A stretch of 64,000 bases of DNA from Rubrivirga marina (GTDB lineage: Bacteria > Bacteroidota > Rhodothermia > Rhodothermales > Rubricoccaceae): NCBI RefSeq assembly GCF_002283365.1, contig NZ_MQWD01000010.1, positions 1 through 64,000 of the forward strand, read 5' to 3'. This document shows, piece after piece, positions 17,524 through 29,300 of this stretch. Under the pieces are notes generated by a model that worked only from the letters and a program-made list of their open reading frames with translations, was not told the DNA's origin and did no database searches. A program made the position numbers and the translations under genes. Numbering within the stretch: the stretch's first letter is position 1; each line of letters begins with the position of its first letter.

Positions 17524-18207
17524 ATGCCCACGCTCGATGAAACCCGCGCCCTCGCGCTCCGGCTCTTCGACGAGCTGGGCCGCGACGTCCTCGGCGAGTC
17601 GCTCCGCCAGCGCGGCTGGACCTTCGGGTTCGACCGCGCCCGCAAACGGCTCGGCGTCTGTCGCGTCCGCGACAAGCGGGTCACGCTCTCCTCGCACCTC
17701 GCCCGGACGCTCCCCGAGGCCGAGGTCGAGGACACCGTCCGCCACGAGATCGCCCACGCTCTCGACGCCGAGCGGCGCGGGCGCACGAACCACGACCGGA
17801 CGTGGAAGGCGCTTGCCCGCCGCTGCGGGGCCAAGCCCGAACGGTGCTACTCCGGCGACCTCCCCGACGACCCGGCCGCGCCCTACGTCGCGACGTGCCC
17901 CTCGTGCGACGCCACGCTCGGCCGCTACCGCGAGCCGGCCACGCCGCTCCGGTGCCGGGCCTGCGCACCCGCCGGGCGGCCCGCCTACCTCCGCGTCGTC
18001 CACCGGGCCTCCGGCCGCGTGGTCTGGCCCGGCGGAGCCGAGCCCGGCGACTACGGCGGCACGGCCGGCGTCGAGGCCACGTGCCCCCGGTGCGGGGCCA
18101 CGTACCGACGCACCCGGCGGCCCAAGAAGGCGACGGCGTGCGCCCCGTGCTGCCGACGCCACGCCCGAGGGCGCTACGACGACCGCTTCCGCCTCCGGTA
18201 CCGTTGA
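17524..18207 (+). CDS. SprT-like zinc metalloprotease with zinc-ribbon tail
   Basis: 227 residues. The N-terminal domain has the SprT-like active-site motif HEIAHALDAE (HExxH, about residues 74-78), followed by HDRTWKALARRCG, as in SprT/Spartan proteins. The C-terminal part carries zinc-ribbon-like CxxC pairs (TCPSCD, RCRACA, TCPRCG, CAPCC). Family knowledge: Spartan relatives cleave DNA-protein crosslinks; bacterial plasmid versions are poorly studied. Start ATG at 17524, 21 bp after the previous stop. Cytoplasmic; no signal peptide. Confidence 0.75.
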   Translation: MPTLDETRALALRLFDELGRDVLGESLRQRGWTFGFDRARKRLGVCRVRDKRVTLSSHLARTLPEAEVEDTVRHEIAHALDAERRGRTNHDRTWKALARRCGAKPERCYSGDLPDDPAAPYVATCPSCDATLGRYREPATPLRCRACAPAGRPAYLRVVHRASGRVVWPGGAEPGDYGGTAGVEATCPRCGATYRRTRRPKKATACAPCCRRHARGRYDDRFRLRYR

Positions 18208-18334
18208 CCAGACCTCCCGCCCGTGGTGAGGGATACCACGGCGGATTCCGCGTCACGAATGCTCAGCCGCGCTTCGGTGGTCGTGAGAGGACGATGCGAC
18301 GGGTGCCACTAACGGGGGGTTACTTTGGCGGGCC

Positions 18335-21211
18335 GTGAATCCAACGCCAAACGTCCCGACGGACTGGCGCACGTGGGGTCCCTTGGAGTGGAGCGCCTGC
18401 CTCTGCCGTCACCTGTTCGGGACCGACCGCGCGGCCGGCCCCGTCGCCTTCGTCCCCGCTACCCGGTTCGACCTCCGCCGCGCCGTCGCCGACCCGAGCG
18501 CCGACGCGGCCGAGGTCGAGTGGGCGTTCGTGCGGGCGGTCCGGACGACGCCGGAGCGCACGCGCCGACTGCTGTCGCCTCGGAGCCCCGAGTTCGTGGC
18601 GTCTTGGCTCTCGGACGACCCCCCCGCGTACCTCGCGCACCTCGTCCTCACGTGCTACGTGGCGGCCGGGGGGGAAGAGGGGACGCTCGACGAGGGCCGG
18701 TTCCGGGAGCGCCTACGGCGGACGCTCGGGCACCCCGAGGGGACGACGTACGACCTCCCGAACCTCGGCCTCCTCTGGGAAGCCTTCGCCGCGTGGCTCG
18801 AGGTCAGGGCGTCCGCCGGCAACCTCCGCCCCCTTCGGCTGCCCGACCCTGGGAGGATGAGCAGGATTGGGTACTCCCTCCGTCTCGCCTTTCCGACCCT
18901 GCGCGACCGGAGGATTCTGGCCGACGCGTTCGCCGACCTCCGCGGGGACGTTCCGTCGACGCGCGCCGCCGTCGAGCGCGTCCGGGGGCTCGACTTCGGA
19001 GAGCGCTCTCAGGTCCCGTCCGTAACGGACGACTTCATCCGTCACCTCCGCCGAGGGGACCCCCACGTCCACGGCCACCCGTTCTGGACGGCCGTCCGCG
19101 ATGCCGTCGCGCTCGACTACGCCTCCCCGAGCGAGCCCCGCCTCCGTCTCGCGCTCGTCGTCGACGAGCCGGCCGCGCTCGACCTGTCCTGCCTCCTCGC
19201 GTGCGGCGAGCTCCCAGCGGGGTGGATGCCGCCTCCCCGCGTGTGGATCGAACCGCTCGCCGCTCGCGTCGGCGGCTTCGAGCGCGCCATCCACTTCGAC
19301 GGCGGCCCGGGTCCGGTCCAGGCGCTCCTGGATGGCCGCGCCGGGTCACGGTGGACCCCTCTCGGCAGGACGGCCTTGGCGCGGGCAGCCTCGGAAGGGG
19401 CCGTCCTGCTGGCCCGAGACGAGTCGGGGTGGCCGGTCTCTCGCCTCTCGCTCCCCGACCCCGGCACGGACGTCTGGGTCCTCGCGCGCCGCCAGACCCT
19501 GGCCGCCGTACTCCGCGTCGCTGCGGTCGCTCCGCGCCCGAGGTCGTCCGCTTACGAGGGGTGGGACTGGGTCGGTCCCCTCGACGCAGAGGCCTTCTGC
19601 GGGGTGAGCGACCAGCTCCCTAAGCTCAGCGTCTTCCAGCGGTCGGTCCCGCCCCCTGCCGTCCGACTCGTCGGTGGGGTAAGGACGGGGGCCGCGTACT
19701 TGGGCGTGCCGGGCGCCCTCCCAGCCGTCTCTGCGCCCTCGGGCGCTCGGGTCGTCCGAGAGGAGCCCGACGGACGCCAAGTCGCTCTCCGTCCTGCTAG
19801 CGGCGGCCGGTACTACGACCCCGACGACGCCGAGCCCATCGGCCTCCACCGCTATGAGGCCGCCGTCGGAGGTCGGCACGTCGGCAGCACCTCGGCCCGC
19901 TTCGTGGCGGCCCACGTCGGCGTCGACTACCGAGCCCCCGGCGGGGGGCCGTGGTACGTCGAGTCCAGCCACGCCGAGTTGGAAGTCTGGGGAGACCCGC
20001 CGGAGACGACTGAGGAGGGGGCGTCTACCGAGCGCGTCGCCGACTTCTCCGTCCTGGTAGGCGGTCGGTCGGCCGTCGTCCCTGACGCCCAGCCGGTTCG
20101 AGAACTGGCCCCGTTCGTTGAAGTCGTTGCCGCCCTCTCCACGACGAGGGCCGGACTCCCGGAGGGCGAGTTCGTCCGGCTCCTCGCCAGCGTGCTGGGC
20201 GTCCCCGGGGGCCCGCTCCTGTGGGACGTCGCGCGGGCGTGGGTCGAGGCGGGGCACCTCGACCTCCTCGCGCCAAACGCGTGGCCGAATCGGAGATACG
20301 TCGCCCGGAGGCCTGCCCTCGTCATCTGGCCCGAGGAGAGGCGGACGGCGACGCTCGTGGGCCTCGCACCGGCCGAGGTCCGGGACCGGATCGCGTCGCA
20401 CGCTGGGCGCCTCGGAGTCGAGGTGCACCGACGGACGCGCCATTCGCCTTGGGTGCCGGACCTCCCGACGGTACGCGCGCCGTCCGAAGCCTCTCTCGCC
20501 GAGCTCGCACGGATCGTGGACCTCCCCTCGCCCGTCGCGGCGAGCCCGTTCCGCGCGGCCGCTCCGTCGGCCGTCGTGAGGACGGCGCCCATCGATCTGC
20601 CGAGAGACCTCGTTTCTCAGGGAGTGTGGTCGTGGGCGTACGGTGGCTTTGGCCACCACGCCGGTGGGGACGTCTCCGTCTCTCGATGGACGCACCCCCG
20701 CCGCGCCCCGGCTTACGCGGTCGAGTCGGGAGGGGAGAGGAGGGTCTTCCGGACGCGCACGTGGGCGTTCCTGTACGCCACTGCGCTCCGCGGCGAGCAC
20801 GCGTTCTCCGCTGACGCTGGCGGACGCCTCGTGACGACCGGCCCCGTCCGCCTCCCCGTCCCGCTCGCCCGCGCGCTCGCGGTCGTCGCCGGGGCACCAG
20901 GGCCGTTCGCCGACTCGGCCGGTCAGTCAGGCTACGCCATCCCGTGCGTGCCCGCGGCGCAGACGGCCCTCGTCGACTGGCTCTCAGAGACGCGGAAGGT
21001 CCCGCAGAGGGCGTCCCTTCACGCCCGACGTCTCGCCCAGCTCGCCGCCTCGTCGGCGGGGCCTACCATGCCGATCTCCTCCGTCATCCGTAACCGGCTC
21101 CGTCCGTTCGACCACGACCCAGACGTACGCCGTCTGCTCAGTCTCCGCGTCCCAGTCCCTTTGACCGCGCACGTCGCCCGCCTGGCCGACGACCTCGCAG
21201 CACGCCGATGA
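18335..21211 (+). CDS. Large orphan protein of the helicase defence operon (DruF position)
   Basis: 958 residues from a GTG at 18335. A TTACTTTG element at 18320-18327 could be a -7 promoter box giving a near-leaderless message. The protein has no motif that I can assign; it is a mixed alpha/beta protein with Arg/Trp-rich regions (PTDWRTWGPLEWSACLCRHL at the N terminus). Its stop overlaps the start of the next gene (ATGA), and that gene is followed immediately by the DUF1998 helicase. The order of two large unknown proteins followed by a ~2,000-residue helicase matches my recollection of Druantia type II (DruF-DruG-DruE). The assignment rests on position, not sequence. Confidence 0.6.
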   Translation: MNPTPNVPTDWRTWGPLEWSACLCRHLFGTDRAAGPVAFVPATRFDLRRAVADPSADAAEVEWAFVRAVRTTPERTRRLLSPRSPEFVASWLSDDPPAYLAHLVLTCYVAAGGEEGTLDEGRFRERLRRTLGHPEGTTYDLPNLGLLWEAFAAWLEVRASAGNLRPLRLPDPGRMSRIGYSLRLAFPTLRDRRILADAFADLRGDVPSTRAAVERVRGLDFGERSQVPSVTDDFIRHLRRGDPHVHGHPFWTAVRDAVALDYASPSEPRLRLALVVDEPAALDLSCLLACGELPAGWMPPPRVWIEPLAARVGGFERAIHFDGGPGPVQALLDGRAGSRWTPLGRTALARAASEGAVLLARDESGWPVSRLSLPDPGTDVWVLARRQTLAAVLRVAAVAPRPRSSAYEGWDWVGPLDAEAFCGVSDQLPKLSVFQRSVPPPAVRLVGGVRTGAAYLGVPGALPAVSAPSGARVVREEPDGRQVALRPASGGRYYDPDDAEPIGLHRYEAAVGGRHVGSTSARFVAAHVGVDYRAPGGGPWYVESSHAELEVWGDPPETTEEGASTERVADFSVLVGGRSAVVPDAQPVRELAPFVEVVAALSTTRAGLPEGEFVRLLASVLGVPGGPLLWDVARAWVEAGHLDLLAPNAWPNRRYVARRPALVIWPEERRTATLVGLAPAEVRDRIASHAGRLGVEVHRRTRHSPWVPDLPTVRAPSEASLAELARIVDLPSPVAASPFRAAAPSAVVRTAPIDLPRDLVSQGVWSWAYGGFGHHAGGDVSVSRWTHPRRAPAYAVESGGERRVFRTRTWAFLYATALRGEHAFSADAGGRLVTTGPVRLPVPLARALAVVAGAPGPFADSAGQSGYAIPCVPAAQTALVDWLSETRKVPQRASLHARRLAQLAASSAGPTMPISSVIRNRLRPFDHDPDVRRLLSLRVPVPLTAHVARLADDLAARR

Positions 21212-23364
21212 AGCCGCCTCCGCCCTCCGAGTCCCTATGGCTGTGCCGAGTCGACTGGGTCAACCGGCACGCGGACGGTGAGCCGTACGGAAACGTCGAG
21301 CCCCTCGCGTGGTCGGACGACGCCGGGTGGGGTCAGAGCCCCAAGATCCCCGAACGCTTCCCCGACCGCGGCCGGGCGTTCTGGCACGGCGTGCCGGACG
21401 ACGTCGGAGAAGGCGACCTGGTCGTGGCTCGGTTCGAGCGGCGGCACAACTACCGACCCGACGGGCGGAGCGAGGCGTTCCAACTCGCGTGGTGGGAGCC
21501 CGCCGTCGAGGTCGTCGACCTCAGCGCACACGGCGACGAGCGGGCCGTCCGCACGGCGCTGGCGAACGACGGTGTCGAAGCCGATCTCGCGACGCGCCGC
21601 GTCGTCGTCCAAGTCGACGAGGAGACCGTCGCCGGCCCCCTCGACCTCGACCGCACGGACGGCGGGCGGTGGCGGCTCCCCGACGAGGGGCACGAAGACG
21701 TCGAGGCCCGGCCGACGGAGGGCCTCCTGGCCTCCCCGGTCGCTCTCGACGGAGTGTCTAGGCAGGTGGTCCATGGGCCTCTCGGGCGGCCCGCCAAACT
21801 CCTCAACTGGACCTCCGACCGCACGCTCGCGCTCGGGCTTCTACGTCGCCTCCGTAAGCTCGGCGGCGCGTCCACGGAAGAGCTCGGCGTGACGGAGGGC
21901 ATCTTTCGGCAGTACGTGGAGGCCTATCCCAGCTTCCAATGCCACAACGACCGCCAGCGCGACCAGGAGGCCGCTCGGTTCCGTCGCGTCCAGGAGCTCG
22001 TCGCAGTCGTCGAGCGCGACCGGACCCTGCTCGACTCGGCTGCCAACGCCCTCCTCGCGCATCCCCGTGTCGCCGCCGCCCTGGAGGAGCCTAAGCGTGC
22101 GGCCGTCGAGGCTGCGGTCACCAGCGCGCGTGGCGAGATCGAGGCGGCGCTCGCCGACGTTCAGAGTGCGCTGGAGGCGGCGCGGCGGGAGCACGACGCC
22201 CTCTCCGCTGAGAAACGCACGTTGCTCGCCGAGATCGAGGAGGCGAGGGCGAGGTCGGAGCGCGTGAGGGCCGCCGCGGAGACGGACGCCGCGGAAGCCG
22301 AGTTGGCCCTTCGATCGCGGCTGGAAGCGCTGGCGGAGGAGCCCGCCAAGCTCTTTGCCGAGGCCGCCATCCTCCGCGCGCTGACGGGTCCCCACGCCGA
22401 GGGCAGTCCGAGACCGAGCCCGACGCGAGTGGAGGAGAGCGAGGACGCCCCCGTGGGAACGCTCGTCGAGAGCGTCGAGGACGCGGCGGTCGCTCTCGCT
22501 GGGCGGATCCGGGCGGGCGGCGGAGACTTCGCGACCGGGCCGACGGCGCTAGCCGCGTTCCTCACGGGCCGCGCCGTCGTCGTCGCGGGGGACTCGGCTT
22601 ACGACCTCCTCCGCGCCCTGGCCGACGTCGTCGCAGACGGGCGGCTCACCTGGATCCCCGCCGCCCCGACGCTCGCGTCCCCCACCGACCTCCTCGGCGC
22701 GTTCGAGCCGGCCGTCGGGCGGTTCGTCCCCCACCCGGGAGGACTCCTCGCGGAGCTCGAGGGTGGCGGACCCGACGACCCGATGTCGGTCGTCGTCGTC
22801 GAGGGGTTCGACCGAGCCCCACCGGAGCACTACCTCACTCCCCTCGTCCAGGCCTACGCCGACGCCGGCAAGCCGCGCGCGCGAACGCTCCCGCACGCCG
22901 CGGTCGACGGCTCGCCCCGCCGCTTAACGTGGCCCCCCAGCGTCCTCCTCGCCCTCACCCCGAGCGAGGGGAGCGGGGGGTTCCCGGCCGGACCCGCGTT
23001 CTGGCGCGAGGCCGTCCTCCTCGACGCCGGCGACGACTTCGTCTCACCCGTCGCGCCGCCGTCGTGGCTCTCGTCCAACGCGTGGCGGCGCGCCCGCGCG
23101 GGCGTCGAGCCCGGCGACCGTCCGTTCCACGTCGAGGGGTCCTCGCCCTCGGTCGACCGGGCCACCGCCGATCTTTACGCAGCGGCGACTCACCTCGGAC
23201 TCGGACCCGACGACGCACGCCGCGCGGCCTTCGTCGCCGCCCAGATCCCGAACCAAGCGGCCGTCGACGACGCGCGGAACGCCATGCAGATCGCTCTCGG
23301 AGCTGCCGCCGCCCCCCTGGAGGGCCGCCTCGCCCGCCTCTTCGCCGCGACGCCCACGACCTGA
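21208..23364 (+). CDS. Coiled-coil protein with degenerate NTPase-like domain (DruG position)
   Basis: 718 residues. The N-terminal ~200 residues look like a beta-rich recognition domain (SLWLCRVDWVNRHADGEPYG). A long coiled coil spans about residues 270-390 (Ala/Glu/Arg heptads). The C-terminal part has AVVVAGDSAYDLLRALADVV and PMSVVVVEGFDRAPPEHY, which resemble the P-loop and Walker B strands of McrB-like AAA proteins but without the GxxxxGKS lysine, so ATP binding is doubtful. Overlapped at the start by the 958-residue gene; the helicase begins 2 bp after its stop. This indicates a stoichiometric complex with its neighbours. Confidence 0.6.
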   Translation: MKPPPPSESLWLCRVDWVNRHADGEPYGNVEPLAWSDDAGWGQSPKIPERFPDRGRAFWHGVPDDVGEGDLVVARFERRHNYRPDGRSEAFQLAWWEPAVEVVDLSAHGDERAVRTALANDGVEADLATRRVVVQVDEETVAGPLDLDRTDGGRWRLPDEGHEDVEARPTEGLLASPVALDGVSRQVVHGPLGRPAKLLNWTSDRTLALGLLRRLRKLGGASTEELGVTEGIFRQYVEAYPSFQCHNDRQRDQEAARFRRVQELVAVVERDRTLLDSAANALLAHPRVAAALEEPKRAAVEAAVTSARGEIEAALADVQSALEAARREHDALSAEKRTLLAEIEEARARSERVRAAAETDAAEAELALRSRLEALAEEPAKLFAEAAILRALTGPHAEGSPRPSPTRVEESEDAPVGTLVESVEDAAVALAGRIRAGGGDFATGPTALAAFLTGRAVVVAGDSAYDLLRALADVVADGRLTWIPAAPTLASPTDLLGAFEPAVGRFVPHPGGLLAELEGGGPDDPMSVVVVEGFDRAPPEHYLTPLVQAYADAGKPRARTLPHAAVDGSPRRLTWPPSVLLALTPSEGSGGFPAGPAFWREAVLLDAGDDFVSPVAPPSWLSSNAWRRARAGVEPGDRPFHVEGSSPSVDRATADLYAAATHLGLGPDDARRAAFVAAQIPNQAAVDDARNAMQIALGAAAAPLEGRLARLFAATPTT

Positions 23365-23366
23365 CC

Positions 23367-26300
23367 ATGCACGACCCCATCGGCAGTTTCGAGAGGATCC
23401 GGGACCTCTACCTCACCTACCTCGAGACGGCCTTCCGCGTCCGGGACGAGGGCATCTCCCGAGAGCGGCGGGCGCTTCTCGAAGGCGAGCTGAGCTCCGA
23501 AGGGTCGACCGACGCGCTAGCGACGGACCCGCTCGTCGAGCCCGTCCCGCGGTACGCCCCGGCGACGGACGGCGCAGGGCGCCCGGTCCACCTCCACGAC
23601 CTCACCGACGACGAGCACGGCCACCGCCTCCCAGGGTTCACCTCGGCCGAGCGGGAGGCGTTCGTCGACCTCGCTCTCGCGGGCCTCTTCGACGCCGCGC
23701 CCATCCCCGAGGGAACTCCCGTACGGCGGAGAGCGGACTACCCGCTCTACGAGCACCAGGCCGACATGCTTTCGCGGGGCGTTCAGGCAGGCCGGCCCGG
23801 CGTCGTCACGTCGGGGACCGGCTCAGGTAAGACCGAGGCGTTCCTCTTACCCGTCCTCGCGAGGATCGCCAAGGAGGCGGCGTCGTGGCCGGCTCCCAAA
23901 CCGGGCTACCTCGGCGGCCGGTGGTGGCGTCAGGGCGGCGACTTTCGACCCCACCGCGAGGGCGAGCACCCGGACCGCCCCGCCGCCGTCCGCGCCCTCG
24001 TTCTCTACCCGATGAACGCGCTCGTCGAGGACCAGCTCACCCGCATCCGCCGAGCGCTGGACTCCCCGGAGGCCCGCCGCGTCATGGACGACCGCTTCCG
24101 CGGCAACCGGGTCTTCTTCGGGCGCTACACCAGCGCGTCGCCCGTGACGGGGCACCTCGACCACCCGCGGCCCGGCCCAGACGAGGCCGAACGAAAGAAA
24201 CGCGTGGTCGAACGACTCGCCGCCGCGCTCGCCGACGCCGAGCAGACGCAAGCCGCGGCCCGCGACCACGACGCCGCAGCAGAGAAAGCGGCCCGCGAAC
24301 GGAGCGGCCCGACGCCCGAGCCCACGCGTTACCTCTTCCCGTCCGTCGACGGGGCCGAGCTTCTCTCACGGTGGGACGCCCAGCGGACCCCGCCCGACCT
24401 CCTCGTCACCAACACCAGCATGCTGAGCGCCATGCTGGTCCGCGAGGTCGACGCCCCGGTCTTCGACCGGACGCGTGCGTGGATCGAGTCCGACCCCGAC
24501 GCCTACTTCTACCTCGTACTCGACGAGCTCCACCTTCAGCGAGGGTCGGCCGGGACGGAGGTGGCCTACCTCCTCCGCGTCCTGCTGGAGCGCCTCGGGC
24601 TCACTCAGCCCGAGCACCGGCACAAGCTCCGCGTCCTCGCCTCTAGCGCGTCGCTCCCCGTCGACCAGGAGCCCGAGCGGAGTCGGAGCCTCCAGTACCT
24701 CTACGACTTCTTCGGGAACCACGGGCTCCATGGACACGAAGGGGCCGTTCCCATCGACGCGCCCGAGGCCTGGGCCGGGGCCGTCGTCGACGGGCACCCA
24801 CTTCTCCCGAGCCCGGCGGAGACGGGCTTCCTCGACCCCGCGCCGTTCGTTGGTCTTCTTGATGCGTACGAGGGTGCGGAACGGGAGGCGCTCGGCCATC
24901 CTCGCCATCATGAGGCCGCCTGGCGCGCGGCGGCGACGGGCTTGGGGCTTGGCGAGGGCGGCGACCTCGTGGACTTGGCTCCCGCCGTCGTTCGCGAGTG
25001 CGGAGCACATCTCGTCCGGGCGTGCCTCGACGACGGTCGCCCCCGTGCCACGGCCACGACGGCCCTCGCCCGCACCCTCTTCGGGTTCGCCTCCCCCGCG
25101 GCTCTGCGGGCGGTCCGGGGGCTCCTCGTCGCCCGCGGGCTCGGCGACGCTCTCCCGACGTGGTGGCCCGAACGGGCCTCGACGTTCGCCAAAGCCCTAG
25201 CGGCCGAGCCTTCCTTCCGGGTTCACCTCTTCTTTCGGGCCATCGAGGGGCTCTTCGCGGCTCCCGATGAGCCGTCCGCCGTCGATCCCCAATTCCAATC
25301 GGAGGGCCGGATGCTCGGGCCGCTCTCCGTCGAGCGCGGCGAGCGGTTCGCCGAGCGAGCCGACGGCTCGCGAGGCCACCGCATGCTCGAGCTCCTCTAT
25401 TGCGAGTGCTGCGGTGAACTCTACCTCGGCGGACGGCGGAGCGAGGTCGATGGGGCCATCGAGCTCCTGCCGTACGAGCCCGACGTCTCGAACCTCCCCG
25501 AGGCCGCTCGTCAGCGGCTCTTCGAGGAGCTCTCCTACGACGACTACGCCGTCTTCTGGCCCTCGACGCGAACCCCGGCCGAGACGCCGAGTGGGGAGCC
25601 CGAGGCCGGCACGTGGCAGCGGGCCGTCCTCGACCCGTCCGCCGGCGTGGTCCGTCTCACTCAGTCCCGGACCGACGGCGTCGTCGGTAAGCTCTTCGTC
25701 CGCGGCCCTGGGCACCACGACCGCCGCCACGGCCGGGCCAACGACGAGCCCGGGACGGCCGTCCCCTTCGCGTGCCCGTACTGCGGGACGAACTACGGCT
25801 TCCGGAAGCCTGAGATGCGGCTCTCCCCACTCCGAAGCTTCCGGGCCGGCTTCGCCAAGACGACCCAGCTCCTCGCTACGGAGCTGTTCGACGTGCTCCG
25901 GCTCGGGTCCGACGACCCCAAGCTCATCTCGTTCTCGGACAGCCGGCAGGAGGCGGCCCGCGCCGCGCTCGACGTCGAGGCTGGCCATCACGCCGACCTC
26001 CGACGTGACCTCCTCGTCGCCGCTCTCCGCGAGGCGGCCCGCTCCGACGCCGCCCTCGACCCTGACGAGGTCGAGGCGCAGATCCAGAAGGCCATCGAGG
26101 CCCGTGACTTCGAGCGCGCCGGCATACTTGACGCGGCCCTCAAAGCCGCCCAGGCGGCGGGGGCCGACGACGCCATCCCGCTAGACCGCGTCGTCGAGAG
26201 CAACGACCGCAAGGACTTCCAGTCCGCCGCGGGCGGCACGCGCCGCCCGCTCCGGCCCTTCGTCGCGGGCTTCGTCCGGCTCGGGCTCCACCCGGCCGAC

Positions 26301-29300
26301 GACGCCGGCGTCGCCCCGGTCACGTACCGGCACGGCGACGAACGCCTCGAGCGACACTGGGCCGAGCTGTTCGCCGTCGACGCCGACGGCCGGCCGGACT
26401 GGCGGGACGACCCGGCCCACGCCGCCGAGATCGACCAGGCCCGCGTTGCCCTCGTCGACCAAGTCCAGCGCGTCCTCACGGACGCCCTGTTTAGCCGGAA
26501 CTACTTCGCCCTCGAAGAGACCGGCCTCGGCTACCCCTGCCTCCTCAACGTACCCCCCGGCGAGCGGTCCGAGGCCGACGCGTTCCTCCGCGTGCTCACT
26601 GACGCCTATCGGCTCCGCGACGACCCATGGGCGAAGCCCGGCGACGAGCGCGGCAAGCCGTGGGCCTCCGCGGCCGACGTGCCCAAGCGGAACCGGCTCC
26701 GCCGGTTCGCGGAGCGGGCCGGGCAGGACCCCGACGCCGCCCTGGACCGCGTCCTCCGGCGCCTCCGGGCGTCGGGCCACCCCGACGGGTTCGTCGCAAC
26801 GGCCCAACTCGGCGTCCGCCTCGTCGGGCCTGCCGACCCGTTCTGGCGGTGCGGGCACTGTGGCCGGGTCCACCTCCACCGCGGCGTCGGGGCGTGCACC
26901 CGGTGCTTCCAGCCCCTCCCCAGTGCGCCCTCCGGCGAGGCCGGAGCCCTCCGCCGTCGGCACTACCTCGCCAAGCGCGTCGAGCGCAGCGCGCCCCCGT
27001 TCCGCCTCCGATGCGAGGAGTTGACCGGTCAGACGTTCGATCCCGCCGACCGCCAGCGCCGCTTCCGCGGCGTGGTCCTCGGCGCGGCCACCTCCGGGAC
27101 GGGCCTTCCCGACGCCGTCGAGGGCCCGCTCCGCCGGGTCGCGAGCGAGGTCGACCTCCTCACGGTCACGACGACGATGGAGGTCGGCGTCGACGTGGGC
27201 AGCCTCCAGGCCACCGTCCAGGCCAACATGCCGCCCCAGAGGTTCAACTACCAGCAGCGCGTCGGACGGGCGGGTCGGCGACGCCAGGCGTTCTCCGTCG
27301 TCCTCACGGTCTGCCGTAACCGGAGCCACGACCTCCACTACTTCCGCCACCCCGAGGCCATCACCGGCGACCAGCCGCCGCCGCCGTTCCTGTCCAAGTC
27401 GCTCCCCGAGCCGGCCCTCCGGTTCGCGCGGAAGGCGTGGCTCTCGCGGGCGTTCGAGCACGTTCGCAGCGCGTGCGCCCAGACTGGGGAGCCGTTCCCG
27501 TACGACGACCTCCGTCCGCCGGACGTCCACGGCGAGTTCGTCCCGACGGCCGACTTCTTCGCCGGCCCGGTCTGGGCCGACCGGCTCCGCCGCGCGCTCG
27601 CGGCGACGAAGTCGTACGCCGACCGCCTGCTCGGCGTGCTCGCCGAGAGCTCCCCGCTCGGCCGGCTCGACCTCGGCGTCGACGACCTCCTCGCCGACGT
27701 GGCGTCCGTTGACCCGACCGCCGAGGGGCGACTGGAGGCGACCGCCGAGGGGCTCGGCCAGACGCTCGCCGAGGCGGGCCTCCTCCCCATGCTCGGCATG
27801 CCGACCCGCGTCCGCGACCTCTACTACGACGCGGAGCCGAAGGGGAACCCCTTCCGACCCCGGGCCGAGTGGAAGACGATCGACCGTGACCTCGACGTCG
27901 CCATCTACGAGTTCGCCCCCGGCGCCGTCCTCGTCAACGACAAGCGCCAGCTCGAGTGCGTCGGGTTCACGGGGCCGCTCCCCGAGACGCCTAAGAAAGA
28001 CGCCTCGGGACGGTGGACCTACGAGCCTCGAGCCCGCGCTCTCGGCGCCCCCTTCTGGCTCGTCGAGTGCGAGCGGTGCGGGGGCTGGAACCGCCTCGAC
28101 CGCGCGCCCGACCTCGCCGCGCCCGACCCCTGTGAGAACTGCGGGGCCGCGCTCGACGCGACGGCCGCGGCCGAGCACCGCGTGCCGAACGGGTTCCGCA
28201 CCGACCTCCGGCCGAAGCCGTTCGACCCGGGGCTCCGCTCGCCGCGGCGGTCGGGCTTCGGCCTCGTCGCCGAGAGCCATCCCGCCCCGTTCGGCGACGG
28301 CCCCGGCAACCTCGCCTGCGCGTTCTCCTCCCGCGCCCGTACCTACCGCGTCAACGGGGGCGACGGGGCCGGGTACCGGGCGGTGACGGTCCGGGATTGG
28401 AAGTACCCCCGGCGCACGCTCCCGGGACAGCCCGTCCTCGTGGACCAGGTCGTCGCTGCCGAAGACCTCGACGAGGTCCGCGACCGGTTCGACCTCGACG
28501 GGCCGCGGTTCGACGGCCTCCACCTCGCGGCCCCGAAAACGACCGACGCCCTCTACCTCGCCCCCCGCGCCATCCACCCCCACCTCGACCTCCTCCCGCG
28601 CCGCGATGGGAAGCGGACGGTCGCCGTCCGGGCCGCCGCGCTCTCGGCCGCGTTCCTCCTGACCTACCGGGCCGCTGAGGCGCTCGACGTCGACCCCGAC
28701 GAGCTCGAGGTCGTCGAGCCCCGCGTCGTCCGCCTCGAGGATGGGGCGCCGCCCGTCCCCGCGCTCCAAATCACCGACCAGCTCGTCAACGGGGCCGGCT
28801 ACTGCCGGCAGCTCCACGAGCGCGACGCCGACGGCGTCCCCCTCGCCGTCCGCCTGGCCCGGTCCGTCGTCGGCGACCCCGGCCGCAGCCCGCTCGCGGA
28901 CCTCCTCGCTCCGGGCCACCCCGACGCCTGCGACCAGGCCTGCTACCGCTGCCTCCAGCGGTACGGGAACCAGCCGTACCACGGCCTCCTCGACTGGCGG
29001 CTCGGCCTCGCCTATCTCCAGGCGCTCCTCGACCCCGCGTACGACTGCGCTCTCGGCGGGGCCGGCGGCGACCCGGCAACGGCCGACTGGCTCGACCTCG
29101 CCCACCGCTACGCGACCGACCTCGTCCGCTTCGACGGGGCCGGCGAGGTCCGCGAGGCCGGCGGCCTCGTCGCCTTCCAGGTCCATCCCCACGGCCGGTG
29201 GGCGGTCGTCGTCCACCCGCTCTGGAACGTCCGCGGCGACATCCTGCCCCCGAGGGTCGAGGAGGCGCTCGACGAGATCGAGCTCGGCGACGAGCAGGGG

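Noticed and set aside
28063-28080. Further match to the parS-like repeat (GTGCGAGCGGTGCGGGG)
   Set aside because: It encodes a CERCG zinc motif in the helicase; similarity is explained by codons.
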